A stretch of 19,138 bases of DNA from Planctomycetota bacterium (GTDB taxonomy: Bacteria; Planctomycetota; UBA1135; GCA-002686595), in the NCBI GenBank assembly GCA_004296785.1, contig SCVU01000453.1, positions 1-19,138 on the forward strand, in the 5' to 3' direction. Positions 1-8,385 of the stretch are shown one piece after another (positions within the stretch are counted from its first letter, which is position 1; each line of letters begins with the position of its first letter). A model generated the notes under the pieces. That model worked only from the letters and a program-made list of their open reading frames with translations, had not been told where the DNA came from and searched no databases. Made by a program: the position numbers and the translations under genes.

Positions 1-825
1 TACGCGGCCCTGCTCGCCTACTACGGCAACTTCGCGCCGTGGCACGTGTTCCTGCCGAGCTGCGGCCTCGCGCTCGTGGCGGCCGGCGCGCTCGCGATCG
101 CTTGGAGTTGGATCGTCGAGCGGCGCTGGCTCGCATGGCTGGGTCTCGCCGCGCTCGCGCCCGCGGCGGGATTGGTGGCGCTGCACGCGTCCTACTCGCC
201 GCTCGCGCGCGAGTACACGCAGTGGGAGTTCTGCTCCGAGGTCGTGCGGCGCTTCCTCGCTCGGCTCGCAGAGCAGGTCGAAGCGACTCCCGACGGCGGC
301 CGCGTCGGGCCGCTCGAGGTTCCGCTGCGCGGCCCGATGCTGGCGAGCGGTCCGCTGATCCAGGGGCCGGGCATCATCGCGCCGCATTCGGTGGCGGCGT
401 GGCTGCGCATGCGCTTTCCCGAGCGGCGGCTGCTCGTGCTCGGTCCGATCGGGCAGGGCTCGTCGCTGCCGGACGGGGTGCTGGTGCTCGTCGACCGCGA
501 CGTGCTCGATCACTCCGGGCCGGTGAAGACGTTCCGGCGCGCGCTCGAGCTGCTCGAACAGAGCGGTCCGGCCGGCGCGCGGCAGGCGGTCGAGATCGGC
601 GCGGCGGTCGACCGAGGCGAGTATGTGCAGGCCAAGCGGATGCTGCTGGAGAGCGCGCGGCGCAAGAGCGACGCGCTGCCGATCCTGCTCGAGCTGCAGA
701 CGATGTTCGAGCAGATCGCGGATCCGGCCAACGCCGCGCTCGCCGCGCAGTACGCGGCGGAAGCGCGCGCGCAGGCGGGAGCGCCGTCCGAGGCGCCGGG
801 TGACGAGTCGCCGCCGCGCGATTGA
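1..825 (+). CDS. C-terminal part of a membrane protein with a TPR-like tail (5' partial)
   Basis: The frame is open from the first base to a TGA at 823-825 and almost certainly begins upstream, so 274 residues are visible. Two hydrophobic segments (about residues 20-39 and 42-63) are separated by a short basic turn, and residues 1-8 look like the end of another membrane segment. From residue 70 the chain is soluble. Its last ~100 residues are alpha-helical and rich in Ala, Leu and Arg, resembling a TPR-like helical tail, and the C-terminus is rich in Pro, Glu and Asp. A GTG at 46 could start a shorter protein, but it falls inside the same hydrophobic region and has no ribosome site. The layout (multi-span membrane part, then a soluble domain) would fit a glycosyltransferase-like or other polytopic enzyme, but I do not recognise the family and assign no function. 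Confidence 0.7.
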   Translation, partial: YAALLAYYGNFAPWHVFLPSCGLALVAAGALAIAWSWIVERRWLAWLGLAALAPAAGLVALHASYSPLAREYTQWEFCSEVVRRFLARLAEQVEATPDGGRVGPLEVPLRGPMLASGPLIQGPGIIAPHSVAAWLRMRFPERRLLVLGPIGQGSSLPDGVLVLVDRDVLDHSGPVKTFRRALELLEQSGPAGARQAVEIGAAVDRGEYVQAKRMLLESARRKSDALPILLELQTMFEQIADPANAALAAQYAAEARAQAGAPSEAPGDESPPRD

Positions 826-834
826 GCTGCGAGC

Positions 835-840
835 TACGCT
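835..840 (+). promoter_or_regulatory. Putative -10 box (TACGCT) for the sigma factor/kinase pair
   Basis: GCTACGCT lies 34 nt before the GTG of the sigma factor gene and matches the C/G-TA-NNN-T box that recurs upstream of other genes here. No clear -35 hexamer is visible. It overlaps the very end of the preceding gene's intergenic spacer. Confidence 0.35.
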
Positions 841-862
841 AGTACCGCCCAGGAGAAGGGTC

Positions 863-867
863 GGAGG
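863..867 (+). promoter_or_regulatory. Ribosome binding site GGAGG
   Basis: GGAGG with a 7-nt spacer to the GTG at 875. It decides the start of the sigma factor gene, because the same frame stays open further upstream into the previous gene. A second purine-rich stretch (AGGAGAAGGG, 851-860) is too far away. Confidence 0.65.
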
Positions 868-874
868 CATCGCG

Positions 875-1516
875 GTGTCGCAATCCAACCGCTCGAGTGA
901 CGCGAACACGGGTCGGCTGCTCGACCGCGCTCGCGCGGGAGATCCCGACGCGGAGCGCGAGCTCTTCGACGAGTTCCGGCCCGCGCTGCTCGCGGACGCG
1001 TCGCGGCACCGGCTGATGCCGCTGCTCGCGCGAACGCTGAGCGCCGAAGACGTCGTCTCGGAGCTCTGGCTGCGCTGCTACTCCACCGCGGCGCTGCGAG
1101 ACTTCGAACATCGCGGCGCGGGCTCGCTGCTGCGGTTTTTGCGCATCGTCCTCGACCGCGTCGTCATCGATCTCGTGCGACGCAGCTCGGCGGCCAAGCG
1201 CAGCGAACTCGAGCCCGGCACATCGGTCGAAGCGACGGGCGCGCGGTCCGCCGAACTCGAGCAGTGGCGAGATTCGAAGGCGCCGACGCCCACGTCCCAG
1301 GCGCGCGCGCGCGAACTCGCCGAGCTGTGCCGCGCCGTGCTCGAGCCGGACGAGTGGGACACCTGGAGGCGCGCCGAGCTCGACGGCGAAGACTCCGAGG
1401 CCATCGGTCGTGCGACGGGGCGCAGCGCCGCCGCGGTGCGCGGGACGCTGTTCCGCGCCCGCAAGAAGTTGCTGCTGTCGCTCGATCGACGCTTGCGCGG
1501 GGGCGAATCGCGATGA
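875..1516 (+). CDS. ECF-type RNA polymerase sigma factor, planctomycete kinase-linked kind
   Basis: 213 residues from a GTG start behind GGAGG. It directs RNA polymerase to a specific promoter set. Region 2 spans about residues 12-108, with an acidic stretch (AEDVVSELWLR, 58-68) followed by FLRIVLDRVVIDLVRR (88-103), the usual -10 recognition helix pattern. A variable linker (110-142) follows. Region 4 (about 145-205) ends in a helix-turn-helix (EAIGRATGRSAAAVRGTLFRARKKL) that would contact the -35 element. No anti-sigma factor gene is adjacent. Its TGA overlaps the ATG of the kinase gene (ATGA at 1513-1516), so the two are probably translationally coupled. Planctomycetes are known for ECF groups encoded beside Ser/Thr kinases, which suggests that the kinase controls this factor. 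That link is inferred from position only. Confidence 0.88.
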   Translation: MSQSNRSSDANTGRLLDRARAGDPDAERELFDEFRPALLADASRHRLMPLLARTLSAEDVVSELWLRCYSTAALRDFEHRGAGSLLRFLRIVLDRVVIDLVRRSSAAKRSELEPGTSVEATGARSAELEQWRDSKAPTPTSQARARELAELCRAVLEPDEWDTWRRAELDGEDSEAIGRATGRSAAAVRGTLFRARKKLLLSLDRRLRGGESR

Positions 1517-4467
1517 GGGCGAACCCGGACGAGGGCGCCGGCGAGCTGCCGCGGCAGGTCGACGTTTCGGAGGCGATCCTGCACGAGATCCTCGCGGGAC
1601 TCGAGCACGGTCGCCGGCCCGATACCGCCGCGTTGCGACGTCGCTTTCCGAAGCACGAAGCCACGGTCGAGCGCCTGTGCGGCGCCGCGGCGGGATACGT
1701 GTCGCTCCGCGCAAGCCTGCGGCAGCCAGGCGCGACCTCCGAACTGCTCGCCCCGGGGTGCGTGCTCGGCGACTTCGAGATCGAGGCGCCGATTGGTCGT
1801 GGCGGCATGGGCGTCGTCTATCGCGCGCGTCAGCGCTCGCTCGGTGGCCGCGCCGTCGCGCTCAAGGTGCAGGCGCTCGGCGAAGTGCCGGAGCGCACGC
1901 GCAAGCGCTTCCAGCGCGAAGCGCTGACCGCGGCGACGCTGCACCACCCGCATCTCGCCGAGGTCTACGGGTTCGGGACGCAGGGCGAGCACCTGTACTA
2001 CGCGATGCAGCTCGTCGAAGGACCCAGTCTGAGACACGAGCTCGACGTGCTCGCGGCGCACCCGGAGCTGCGCGGGCGCGACGAGCACGTGCGGCGGGTC
2101 GTCGCGCAGTTGCGCGGAGTCGCCGCCGCACTTGACGTCGTGCATCGCGCCGGACTGGTGCACCGCGACGTGAAGCCGAGCAACATCCTGCTCGCCCGAC
2201 GCGCGACGGACGACGAGCTCGTCTCGAGCGCGCCGGCGGTGCTCGTCGATTTCGGCCTGGTGCGACCGGTCGAGCAGCACACGCGCACCGAGCTGGGTGG
2301 CGCCGCGGCGACTCCGAGCTATGCGTCGCCGGAGCAGTTGCTCGATCTCGAAGTCGATGCTCGTTCCGACGTTTTCAGCCTCGGCGCGACCCTGCACGAT
2401 CTGATCGCCGCGCGCATGCCGAGCGACCGCGCGCAGGCAGCGCACGGGTTGGAGCCGTTGCGCGAGCTCGTGCCGTCGATCGATGCGGACCTCGCTGCGA
2501 TCGTCGCCAAGGCCACGGAACTCGATGCGCGCTGGCGCTACGCGGACGCTGGCGCGCTGCTGGAGGATCTGGATCGCTGGCTCGCGCGCGAGCCCGTGCG
2601 CGCGCGCCGCGCGCCGGCGCGGGAGCGCGTGCGGCGCTGGTTGCAGCGCAATCCGGCGCGCGTGGTGCGCTGGACGGCGATCGGGTTGCTGCTCGCGCTG
2701 GTCGGCTGGAGCGCGGCGCAATGGCGGCAGTTCGCGCACCTGCGATCGCTCGCGAGCGAGGGGCTCGAGCGCGGCGACGTCGTGGCCGTCGTCAGCGCGC
2801 TGCGCGAACTTCCGCGACTGCCCGCGCGGCTGCTGCTGCGCGAGCCGGAACTCGCGCGCCTGCTGCCGCGCGTGGCGGATCCAGACGATGCGGTAGTGCG
2901 CGCGCACGACGCATTCCAGCGCGGCGCGGCCGATCAAGCGCTGCTCATCGCGGCCACCCAGCTCCGCATCGGCGACGTGGAGCGCGAGCGGCTGCTCGTA
3001 CAGCTGCTCGCCGCCGCGCTGGACGGTCCCACCGCGAACGACACGGCTGCGTCCGACGCACGTCGCGTCGCGACCGTACTGAGTTCGCGCATGTTCGTCG
3101 ACCGGCCGGAGCTCGGCGACCGCGAGTCGCCGGTCGGAAGTCGATTGCGCGGCCCCCTGGCACGCGTCGCCGCGGATCCGGCGGCGGAGCGTTACGAGCG
3201 ACTGCATGCGCTGCTGGCGTTGGGCGCCTGCGGAACGCCCGCGTGCCTGCCGGGCGTGCTCGACTGGGCCGCGAGTCACCCGACGACGAGCGAGGAGACA
3301 CGCTCGGCGCTGATGGCCGTCGAGTGCATCGTGCGACGCGCGCTCGCCAGCGGCGCGCATGACGAGTTGCCGTTCGAGCTGGCGTGGCGTTCCGTGTCGA
3401 ACCACTTCGTGCAGCTCGACGCATTGCGACGCGACGGCCGACCGATCGAGCAGATGGAGCACGAGGTCGACATCGCCGCGACGCGGGCGCGCCATGCGCT
3501 GATCCTCGCGCAACGAGCGTCGCGCTTCGCGGCGGCGCTCCCGTCCGCCGTGCGCGCAGCGCGCCCGCATCCGGCGCTGGACGCGGAGTTCGACGGTTCG
3601 CGGTCGGACGTCGGTGCGCTTCCGTTGGAGCTCGCGCTCGCCGGCGAACCCGCGCCGCTTCGCGCCCGGCTCGTGCGCGGTCTGCGCGAGGTCGATCCGT
3701 GCTGGCTGTCGGACGCCGGCGATCTCGGGTGGGCGAGCGGCGCATCGCTCGATCCGGCGCTCGCGGCGCTCGCCTTGGAATTCGTGCGTGTGCAGGCCGC
3801 GCGCGACGGCGCCGATCGTGTTGCGGAGGAGGCGCGATTCCACGTGCACCTGCGGCGCGGACAGGAGGAGTCGGCGGGGTTGTGCGCCGAACTCGCGCCC
3901 GACGCGGACACGTTGCTCGGTGCGCCCGCGAGCGAGTACTCGCCGCTGATCACGGTCTTGCGACGGGATCCCGCGCCGCTCGCCGAACTCGTCGCGCGGT
4001 ACGGAGCCCACGATCCGTCCACGCTTCCATCGCTCGGCTCCTGGGAGTTTCGCGCGACGCCGACGCAGGTGTGCGGGCTCGCGTCGAGCGTGCGCGCGGT
4101 CGAGGCCGACTGGAGCGCGGAGTCGGGTGGCTACCTGCGCTTCGGTCGCTTCGGTCGAGCGGAGGCCGTGTTCGAGTTCACGCTCTCTGCCGACGACGCG
4201 TTCTCGTGGGTGGACCTGTGCCTTTGGCACCAGCTGGGCGCGCGGCCGTACTACCCGTTCTTCGGGACGGTGATGCTCGACCTCGAGATCGACGGCAATC
4301 CGATCGGTGCGATCTCGGTGCCGTCGATCCATCCCGCGCTGACGATCCTGCGGCTTCCGCACGCGCTGTTGTCTCCGGGAACGCACGTGGTTCGCCTGCG
4401 CCAGCTCGAGACGAGTACGACGACGTACCGCCTGCTGTGGCTCGGGCTCCGCGCCGGTTCGCGGTGA
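1513..4467 (+). CDS. Transmembrane Ser/Thr protein kinase with large extracytoplasmic domain
   Basis: 984 residues from the ATG that overlaps the sigma factor stop. A short helical N-terminal region (about 15-75) precedes a complete Hanks-type kinase domain (about 85-365). Visible are the glycine loop GRGGMG (95-100), ATP-binding Lys118 in VALKV, catalytic HRDVKPSN (Asp219, Lys221, Asn224), DFG (246-248) and SPE (272-274), so it should be active. A basic juxtamembrane stretch leads to one membrane span (about 387-405). The remaining ~580 residues would lie outside the cytoplasm. They are mostly Ala/Leu/Arg-rich helical sequence, then a beta-rich C-terminal module (about 870-984) resembling a jelly-roll or carbohydrate-binding sandwich. 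The arrangement suggests a receptor that senses something outside and signals through phosphorylation, possibly to the sigma factor. The ligand cannot be told from sequence. Confidence 0.93.
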   Translation: MRANPDEGAGELPRQVDVSEAILHEILAGLEHGRRPDTAALRRRFPKHEATVERLCGAAAGYVSLRASLRQPGATSELLAPGCVLGDFEIEAPIGRGGMGVVYRARQRSLGGRAVALKVQALGEVPERTRKRFQREALTAATLHHPHLAEVYGFGTQGEHLYYAMQLVEGPSLRHELDVLAAHPELRGRDEHVRRVVAQLRGVAAALDVVHRAGLVHRDVKPSNILLARRATDDELVSSAPAVLVDFGLVRPVEQHTRTELGGAAATPSYASPEQLLDLEVDARSDVFSLGATLHDLIAARMPSDRAQAAHGLEPLRELVPSIDADLAAIVAKATELDARWRYADAGALLEDLDRWLAREPVRARRAPARERVRRWLQRNPARVVRWTAIGLLLALVGWSAAQWRQFAHLRSLASEGLERGDVVAVVSALRELPRLPARLLLREPELARLLPRVADPDDAVVRAHDAFQRGAADQALLIAATQLRIGDVERERLLVQLLAAALDGPTANDTAASDARRVATVLSSRMFVDRPELGDRESPVGSRLRGPLARVAADPAAERYERLHALLALGACGTPACLPGVLDWAASHPTTSEETRSALMAVECIVRRALASGAHDELPFELAWRSVSNHFVQLDALRRDGRPIEQMEHEVDIAATRARHALILAQRASRFAAALPSAVRAARPHPALDAEFDGSRSDVGALPLELALAGEPAPLRARLVRGLREVDPCWLSDAGDLGWASGASLDPALAALALEFVRVQAARDGADRVAEEARFHVHLRRGQEESAGLCAELAPDADTLLGAPASEYSPLITVLRRDPAPLAELVARYGAHDPSTLPSLGSWEFRATPTQVCGLASSVRAVEADWSAESGGYLRFGRFGRAEAVFEFTLSADDAFSWVDLCLWHQLGARPYYPFFGTVMLDLEIDGNPIGAISVPSIHPALTILRLPHALLSPGTHVVRLRQLETSTTTYRLLWLGLRAGSR

Positions 4468-4476
4468 GGTCGTCTC

Positions 4477-4497
4477 GCGCGCCGGGGATCCGCGCGC
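4477..4497 (+). terminator. GC-rich hairpin after the kinase gene
   Basis: GCGCG-(C)-CGG, loop GGAT, CCG-CGCGC: eight base pairs with one bulged C, starting 10 nt after the kinase stop codon. No U-tract follows, so it is at best a tractless or factor-assisted terminator, or an RNA 3'-end stabiliser. Confidence 0.4.
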
Positions 4498-4606
4498 AAC
4501 TCGCGCTGTCTTGCGAATTCCGCGAACGCGCGGTGCGGCTTCCGCGATGAGTGTGGCGAGTGCCGACCAAACCGGCCCCAGCGCCGTCGCATTCACCAAA
4601 GCCGCC

Positions 4607-5794
4607 ATGTCCAAACACTCCATCCTCCGTTGGTCCACCTCCCTCACGCTCTGCGCCGTGTTGGCGACCGCAGCATCCGCGCAGACGTGCTTCACCGACT
4701 CGTTCACCGGCCCCAACGGCTCGTCGCCGAACGGCGCGTACTGGGTAGCCGATCCCGACTGTAGCCAAGGGAATCCGCAGAACGTCATCAAGGCGAACAT
4801 GCTCGAGCAGTCCTCCGTGCTCGCGTCGAGCTGCGCGCTCGGTTGCGTGGGCAACGTACTGCACACGACCGTCGGCGGCTCGAGCTTCGACGTCCGCGTC
4901 AGGTACATGGGGGCGGCGAGCTCGAGCCCGGGCTACATGGGCGGGGAGGCCTCGCTCGGAGTCTGGGGCAAGTCCCACATGCCGCCGTCGTCCATCTGCA
5001 TCGGCGCGACGTCGTTTCCCGCGATGGCGTTCCTGCATCTGAAGGTCGACGCCTCCGGCAGCGCGCACGTCGGAATCGCTCAGAGCGGAATCGCGGGCCA
5101 GCTGTTCTTCTCGCCAGCGCAGTACCCCGTGAATTTCGGAGACGAACTCCGGATCCAGGGCGCGCCTGGGGGAGCTCTCAGTTTCTGGCTCGTGTCCGGA
5201 CTCGTCGAGAAGCTGATCCACCAGGAGCCGACGTGGTCGATCCCGGTGGGAACGACCTTCGTTGCGATGCTGAAGTCACAACCGACCGCGCTCGGCACTG
5301 ATCAGACGGTCTGGTGGGACGACTTTTCAGGATTGTTCAGCGCTGGCCTGCTCTGCCCTTGCTCACCGGCCAATACGCTGGCCGCGTCGACGTGCGTGAT
5401 CTCGGCGTCGCAGGGCGGCACGGTGACGTTCTCGTTCGATCCGCCGACACCGCCGTACCAAGACAACCTCTACCTGATCGCGGGCACGTTGTCGGGGACG
5501 ACGCCGGGCGTGGTGATCAACAACCTGCTCGTTCCGCTCAACGCGGACTCGTACACGTTCATGATCCTCTCGGCGCCGAACCTACCGCCGTTCGCTGGAT
5601 TCCGGAACTACTTGAAGGCTGGCAAGGCAGTGCTGCCCGAGCCCACGCTGACGATCCCGCCAGCTGCGCTGAATCCGCTGGTCGGAGCGACATTCCACCA
5701 CGCCGCGCTTGTCTTCAACTTCATGCCATTCATCGGCGGACCAGGAACGCTGAGCTTCGTCAGCAACGTGCTGCCGCTCGTCGTGATTCCGTGA
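4607..5794 (+). CDS. Secreted protein with a lectin-fold-like domain and the shared C-terminal signature
   Basis: 395 residues from the ATG at 4607. This start gives a clean signal peptide (basic MSKHSILR, hydrophobic core, cleavage near Ala25 in TAASA|QT). An in-frame ATG at 4547 would bury that signal behind 20 hydrophilic residues and was not chosen. No convincing ribosome site precedes either. Residues 28-245 begin FTDSFTGPNGSSP and end QTVWWDDFSG, the typical edges of concanavalin/LamG-like beta-sandwich domains in secreted bacterial proteins. A Cys-containing bridge (CPCSP) leads to a C-terminal beta-rich domain (about 265-395) ending in the L-x-G ... SN ... V pattern seen in four other exported proteins here. 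No catalytic residues are recognisable. It is probably a cell-envelope or extracellular binding protein; the substrate is unknown. Confidence 0.82.
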   Translation: MSKHSILRWSTSLTLCAVLATAASAQTCFTDSFTGPNGSSPNGAYWVADPDCSQGNPQNVIKANMLEQSSVLASSCALGCVGNVLHTTVGGSSFDVRVRYMGAASSSPGYMGGEASLGVWGKSHMPPSSICIGATSFPAMAFLHLKVDASGSAHVGIAQSGIAGQLFFSPAQYPVNFGDELRIQGAPGGALSFWLVSGLVEKLIHQEPTWSIPVGTTFVAMLKSQPTALGTDQTVWWDDFSGLFSAGLLCPCSPANTLAASTCVISASQGGTVTFSFDPPTPPYQDNLYLIAGTLSGTTPGVVINNLLVPLNADSYTFMILSAPNLPPFAGFRNYLKAGKAVLPEPTLTIPPAALNPLVGATFHHAALVFNFMPFIGGPGTLSFVSNVLPLVVIP

Positions 5795-5830
5795 CGCCGT
5801 GATCACCGCGGGAGAAGCGTGAGAGATGCG

Positions 5831-5866
5831 CTGCGTCGGCTGGGGTGGGAGCTCCAGTCGACGCAG
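5831..5866 (+). terminator. Strong 13-bp stem-loop downstream of the lectin-like gene
   Basis: CTGCGTCGGCTGG (5831-5843) pairs with CCAGTCGACGCAG (5854-5866) over 13 positions with a single G-U, around a 10-nt loop. It starts 36 nt after the stop at 5794 and lies before the pirin promoter region. No U-run follows, so it is probably a tractless terminator. A regulatory RNA element is the alternative. Confidence 0.5.
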
Positions 5867-5922
5867 TCGCGTCCGACGGGACGCGCGGCGCCGCCCCTCC
5901 TCGAATGGCGGCCGCGGTGTCC

Positions 5923-5928
5923 TAATAC
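5923..5928 (+). promoter_or_regulatory. Putative -10 box (TAATAC) of the pirin gene
   Basis: CCTAATACT is one of the few AT-rich spots here and ends about 10 nt before the pirin ATG. That spacing would put the transcript start within a few bases of the ATG, which fits the lack of any Shine-Dalgarno sequence. It is a less exact match to the recurring TAnnnT box than the others. Confidence 0.4.
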
Positions 5929-5938
5929 TGCCGCCCTC

Positions 5939-6640
5939 ATGCAACTCACCCTCCGCCCCGCCGCCGCGCGCGGGCGCGCCGACTTCGGTTGGCTCGACAG
6001 CCGGCACACGTTCAGCTTCGGCGAGTACCACGACCCGCGCCACATGGGCTTTCGCGCGCTGCGCGTGATCAACGAGGATCGCGTCGCGCCCGGCCAGGGC
6101 TTCGGCACGCACCCGCACCGCGACATGGAGATCTTCAGCTACGTGCTGTCGGGCGCGCTGCAGCACAAGGACAGCATGGGCAACGGCCGCGTGCTGAAGC
6201 CGGGCGAGATCCAGCTGATGAGCGCCGGCCGCGGCGTCGCGCACAGCGAGTTCAATCCGAGCGCCGGCGAGCCGCTGCACTTCCTGCAGATCTGGATCGA
6301 GCCGGCCGAGCGCGCGCTCGCCCCGAGCTACACCGAGTGGCGGCCCGATGCGGCGGCCGAGCGCGCGTCGAAGGTGCTCGTGATCTCGCCCGACGGCCGC
6401 GAGGCGAGCGCGCGCATCCACCAGGACGCGTTCGTGTACCGACTGAAGCTCGCGGCCGGCGAGTCGCTGCGGCACGAGCTCGCGCCGGGCCGCGGCGCGT
6501 GGATCCAGGTCGCGAGCGGTGCGCTCGAGCTGGACGGCGCACGCCTCGCGGCCGGTGACGGCGCTTCGATCGAGCGCGCGGATGCGGTGCCGATCCGCGC
6601 GCTCGAAGCGACCGAAGCACTGCTCTTCGATCTCGCCTGA
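5939..6640 (+). CDS. Pirin family protein (YhhW-type, quercetinase-like bicupin)
   Basis: 233 residues, close to the ~231 of E. coli YhhW. Pirins are two-cupin cytoplasmic proteins; YhhW-type members can oxidise quercetin, though the natural substrate is usually unknown. The N-terminal cupin is intact: SFGEYHDPRHMGF, then the metal ligands in GFGTHPHRDME (His58, His60) and AHSEFN (His102, Glu104). The C-terminal cupin (about 140-233) lacks a His cluster, as is usual. The ATG at 5939 is chosen because the family begins with a short segment before FGWLDSRHTFSFGEY. The frame is open upstream to 5819, but that part has no pirin-like sequence. No ribosome site is present; see the TAATAC box. The gene converges with the next one, 12 nt apart. 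Confidence 0.93.
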   Translation: MQLTLRPAAARGRADFGWLDSRHTFSFGEYHDPRHMGFRALRVINEDRVAPGQGFGTHPHRDMEIFSYVLSGALQHKDSMGNGRVLKPGEIQLMSAGRGVAHSEFNPSAGEPLHFLQIWIEPAERALAPSYTEWRPDAAAERASKVLVISPDGREASARIHQDAFVYRLKLAAGESLRHELAPGRGAWIQVASGALELDGARLAAGDGASIERADAVPIRALEATEALLFDLA

Positions 6641-6647
6641 GCCGGGC

Positions 6648-6663
6648 GCGGGCTACGGCCCGC
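6648..6663 (+). terminator. Hairpin with UACG tetraloop at the end of the pirin gene
   Basis: GCGGGC-TACG-GCCCGC, a 6-bp stem closed by a C(UACG)G loop of the very stable UNCG class when read on the plus strand, 7 nt after the pirin stop. It also contains the last codons and stop of the convergent minus-strand gene. No U-tract. It is a plausible 3' end for the pirin mRNA. Confidence 0.45.
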
Positions 6664-8311
6664 CGATGCGCATGTCGAGCCCGTTCGTCAGCCGCACGGG
6701 CTCGACGGCGCCGACCGCGAGGTCGAGGAACAGGCCCTGGAAGTACACGTTCGCGCCGACGAGCTCGATCGAGCTCGGCAGCGCGAGTGCGAACGAGACC
6801 GGCGCGCCCGACCACGGTCCGCCGCCGACGACGAGCGGCGCGGGCGAGAGGCCGAGGAAGACCTCGCCGAGCCCCGGCAGCGAGACGCCGCACGGGCCGG
6901 GCGCGATCAGTCCGCCCGCGGCGCCGACGAACGACAGCGCGCCGCTCACCTGCGCGACGTCGGACGCCAGCGTGAACGGCTGGCCGATCGACGGCGTGCC
7001 GGACGCGAGCGCGAGCGTGCCCGCATTGCCGACGCAGCCGGGGATCGCGGTCACGCTGCCCGCCGGCGAGATCAGGAACGCGCCGTCGATGCTGCCGGTG
7101 AGCGCGCCCTCGAACAGGATGAAGCGGCCGTCATCGCTCATCGAGAACGCGTTCTGCACGCCGGCGAGCGTCTGGAGCACGACGCCGCCGATCGTCGTCA
7201 CGCCTTCCTGCACGAGCAGGTCGCCGTTGAGGAACAGCCCGGTGTCGCGCGTCGTGTCGGGATCGTCCCAGTCGCCGAACCACAGCACGTTGCCCGCGGC
7301 GTCGATCTGGATCGGCGCGCTGCCGAAGCCCGTCAGCTTGAACGGCGCGATCGCCGGCAGCGTGTCGCCTTCCTGTGCGAGCTTCTGGCCGTTGCGGATC
7401 AGGATCACGTTCGTCGCGGCATCGCCGTCGAGCGAGCCGGTGAACGCCGTGTCGCCGGCGTCGTTCAGGTCGACGACCGCGCTCGACAACGACAGCCAGT
7501 TGCGGCCGGCGATCGGCGACGCGCTGCCTTCCTGCGCGAGGATCGACGTGCCGAGGTAGAGCACGCCGTCCTTGGTCGTGTCGCCGTTCAGGTCGGCGAA
7601 GAACAGCACTTGCAGCGTGTCGTTGATCGCGAACGTGTGCGGACCCGTTCCGAAGTCGGCGGCGAACTCGATCTGCCCGGGCAGCACGTCGCCTTCCTTC
7701 CACAGCACGGCCTCGGCCGGCGGACCGCCGCCCGACGGCACGCCGAGCACGAGCGCGCGGTCGACGGTCGAGGTGATCGCGACGTCGTCGACGCTCGCGA
7801 CCATCAGGTAGCTGCCCGTGTCGTTCGGCTTGACCTCGAACCAGCCGATGTACGGCGTGCCGGCGCTGAAGCCGCTCGCGGTCGCGATCGTGCTCTCCTG
7901 GATCTGCAGCGTCGTGTCGTAGAACACGGCCGAGTCGGTGCTCGTGCTCCCGGTGTTGTCGATGAAGATGTTCCACGCGCTGTGCCCGCTGTTGCTGAGG
8001 TTCACCGCGTCGAACGAGCCGATCGTCGCGCCGGCGGGCGCGGCGAGCGGATCGCCCTCGCGCAGGTACAGCAGGCCGGAGCGCAGCATCACCTCGTCGG
8101 TGTTCGTGTCGGCCTGATTCGTGTCGGCTTGCACGAGCCAGTCGGCGAGATCGTTGATCGCCAGGTTGTTGATCGTCGTCACGGCGCCGACGCCGGCCAC
8201 GACGTCGCCCTCCTTGACGAGCGCCTGGATCTGGAACGGGAACAGGCCTTGGGCGGCGGCGGTGCCGGCGCACAGCGACGCGAACGTCGCAACGGCGTGC
8301 AGACGATTCAT
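6653..8311 (-). CDS. Secreted NxxGxxAF-type tandem-repeat protein
   Basis: 552 residues with a signal peptide (cleavage near Ala20, TAAA|QG). The start has GGAG 8 nt upstream (8318-8323). The body is about seven copies of a ~53-residue module. Each ends in a strand with x-x-x-E-G-D-x-x-P; the key Glu falls near residues 34, 85, 139, 206, 261, 314 and 369. One copy carries LNDAGDTAF (282-290), an exact NxxGxxAF motif of the tandem-repeat family of that name; others are degenerate (NSGHSAW, MSDDGRFILF). Seven modules of this size would fit a seven-bladed beta-propeller, but that is inference. Residues ~430-552 form a separate Ala/Gly-rich domain with Cys426 and Cys474, ending in the pattern L-V-G ... 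Y-F-Q ... TNG shared with neighbouring exported proteins. It is presumably extracellular or at the cell surface; the ligand is unknown. Confidence 0.85.
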   Translation of the reverse strand: MNRLHAVATFASLCAGTAAAQGLFPFQIQALVKEGDVVAGVGAVTTINNLAINDLADWLVQADTNQADTNTDEVMLRSGLLYLREGDPLAAPAGATIGSFDAVNLSNSGHSAWNIFIDNTGSTSTDSAVFYDTTLQIQESTIATASGFSAGTPYIGWFEVKPNDTGSYLMVASVDDVAITSTVDRALVLGVPSGGGPPAEAVLWKEGDVLPGQIEFAADFGTGPHTFAINDTLQVLFFADLNGDTTKDGVLYLGTSILAQEGSASPIAGRNWLSLSSAVVDLNDAGDTAFTGSLDGDAATNVILIRNGQKLAQEGDTLPAIAPFKLTGFGSAPIQIDAAGNVLWFGDWDDPDTTRDTGLFLNGDLLVQEGVTTIGGVVLQTLAGVQNAFSMSDDGRFILFEGALTGSIDGAFLISPAGSVTAIPGCVGNAGTLALASGTPSIGQPFTLASDVAQVSGALSFVGAAGGLIAPGPCGVSLPGLGEVFLGLSPAPLVVGGGPWSGAPVSFALALPSSIELVGANVYFQGLFLDLAVGAVEPVRLTNGLDMRIGGP

Positions 8312-8317
8312 CGAGTT

Positions 8318-8323
8318 GTCTCC
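8318..8323 (-). promoter_or_regulatory. Ribosome binding site GGAGAC
   Basis: GGAGACAACTCG-ATG on the minus strand. It fixes the start of the NxxGxxAF-repeat gene. The same GGAGACAAC block is found before the beta-helix gene starting at 17338. Confidence 0.65.
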
Positions 8324-8356
8324 GAGCTAGGGGTGGCGGGGGAGCGGCCGCCCCCA

Positions 8357-8362
8357 ATGCTA
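8357..8362 (-). promoter_or_regulatory. Putative -10 box (TAGCAT) of the NxxGxxAF-repeat gene
   Basis: GCTAGCAT on the minus strand, 45 nt before the ATG. The leader between them holds a GC-rich imperfect hairpin (GCGGCCGC core, 8336-8355) and then GGAG. No -35 is recognisable. Confidence 0.4.
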
Positions 8363-8385
8363 GCCCGGTTCTCGCGCGCTGCTCG

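Noticed and set aside
4547..4606. Upstream ATG at 4547 as start of the lectin-like secreted protein
   Set aside because: It adds 20 hydrophilic residues before a well-formed signal peptide and has no ribosome site.
1078..4908. A very long open frame on the minus strand opposite the kinase gene
   Set aside because: It is Arg-, Ala- and His-rich, with no domain or signal, and lies exactly opposite a complete kinase. Long antisense frames are expected in such GC-rich DNA.
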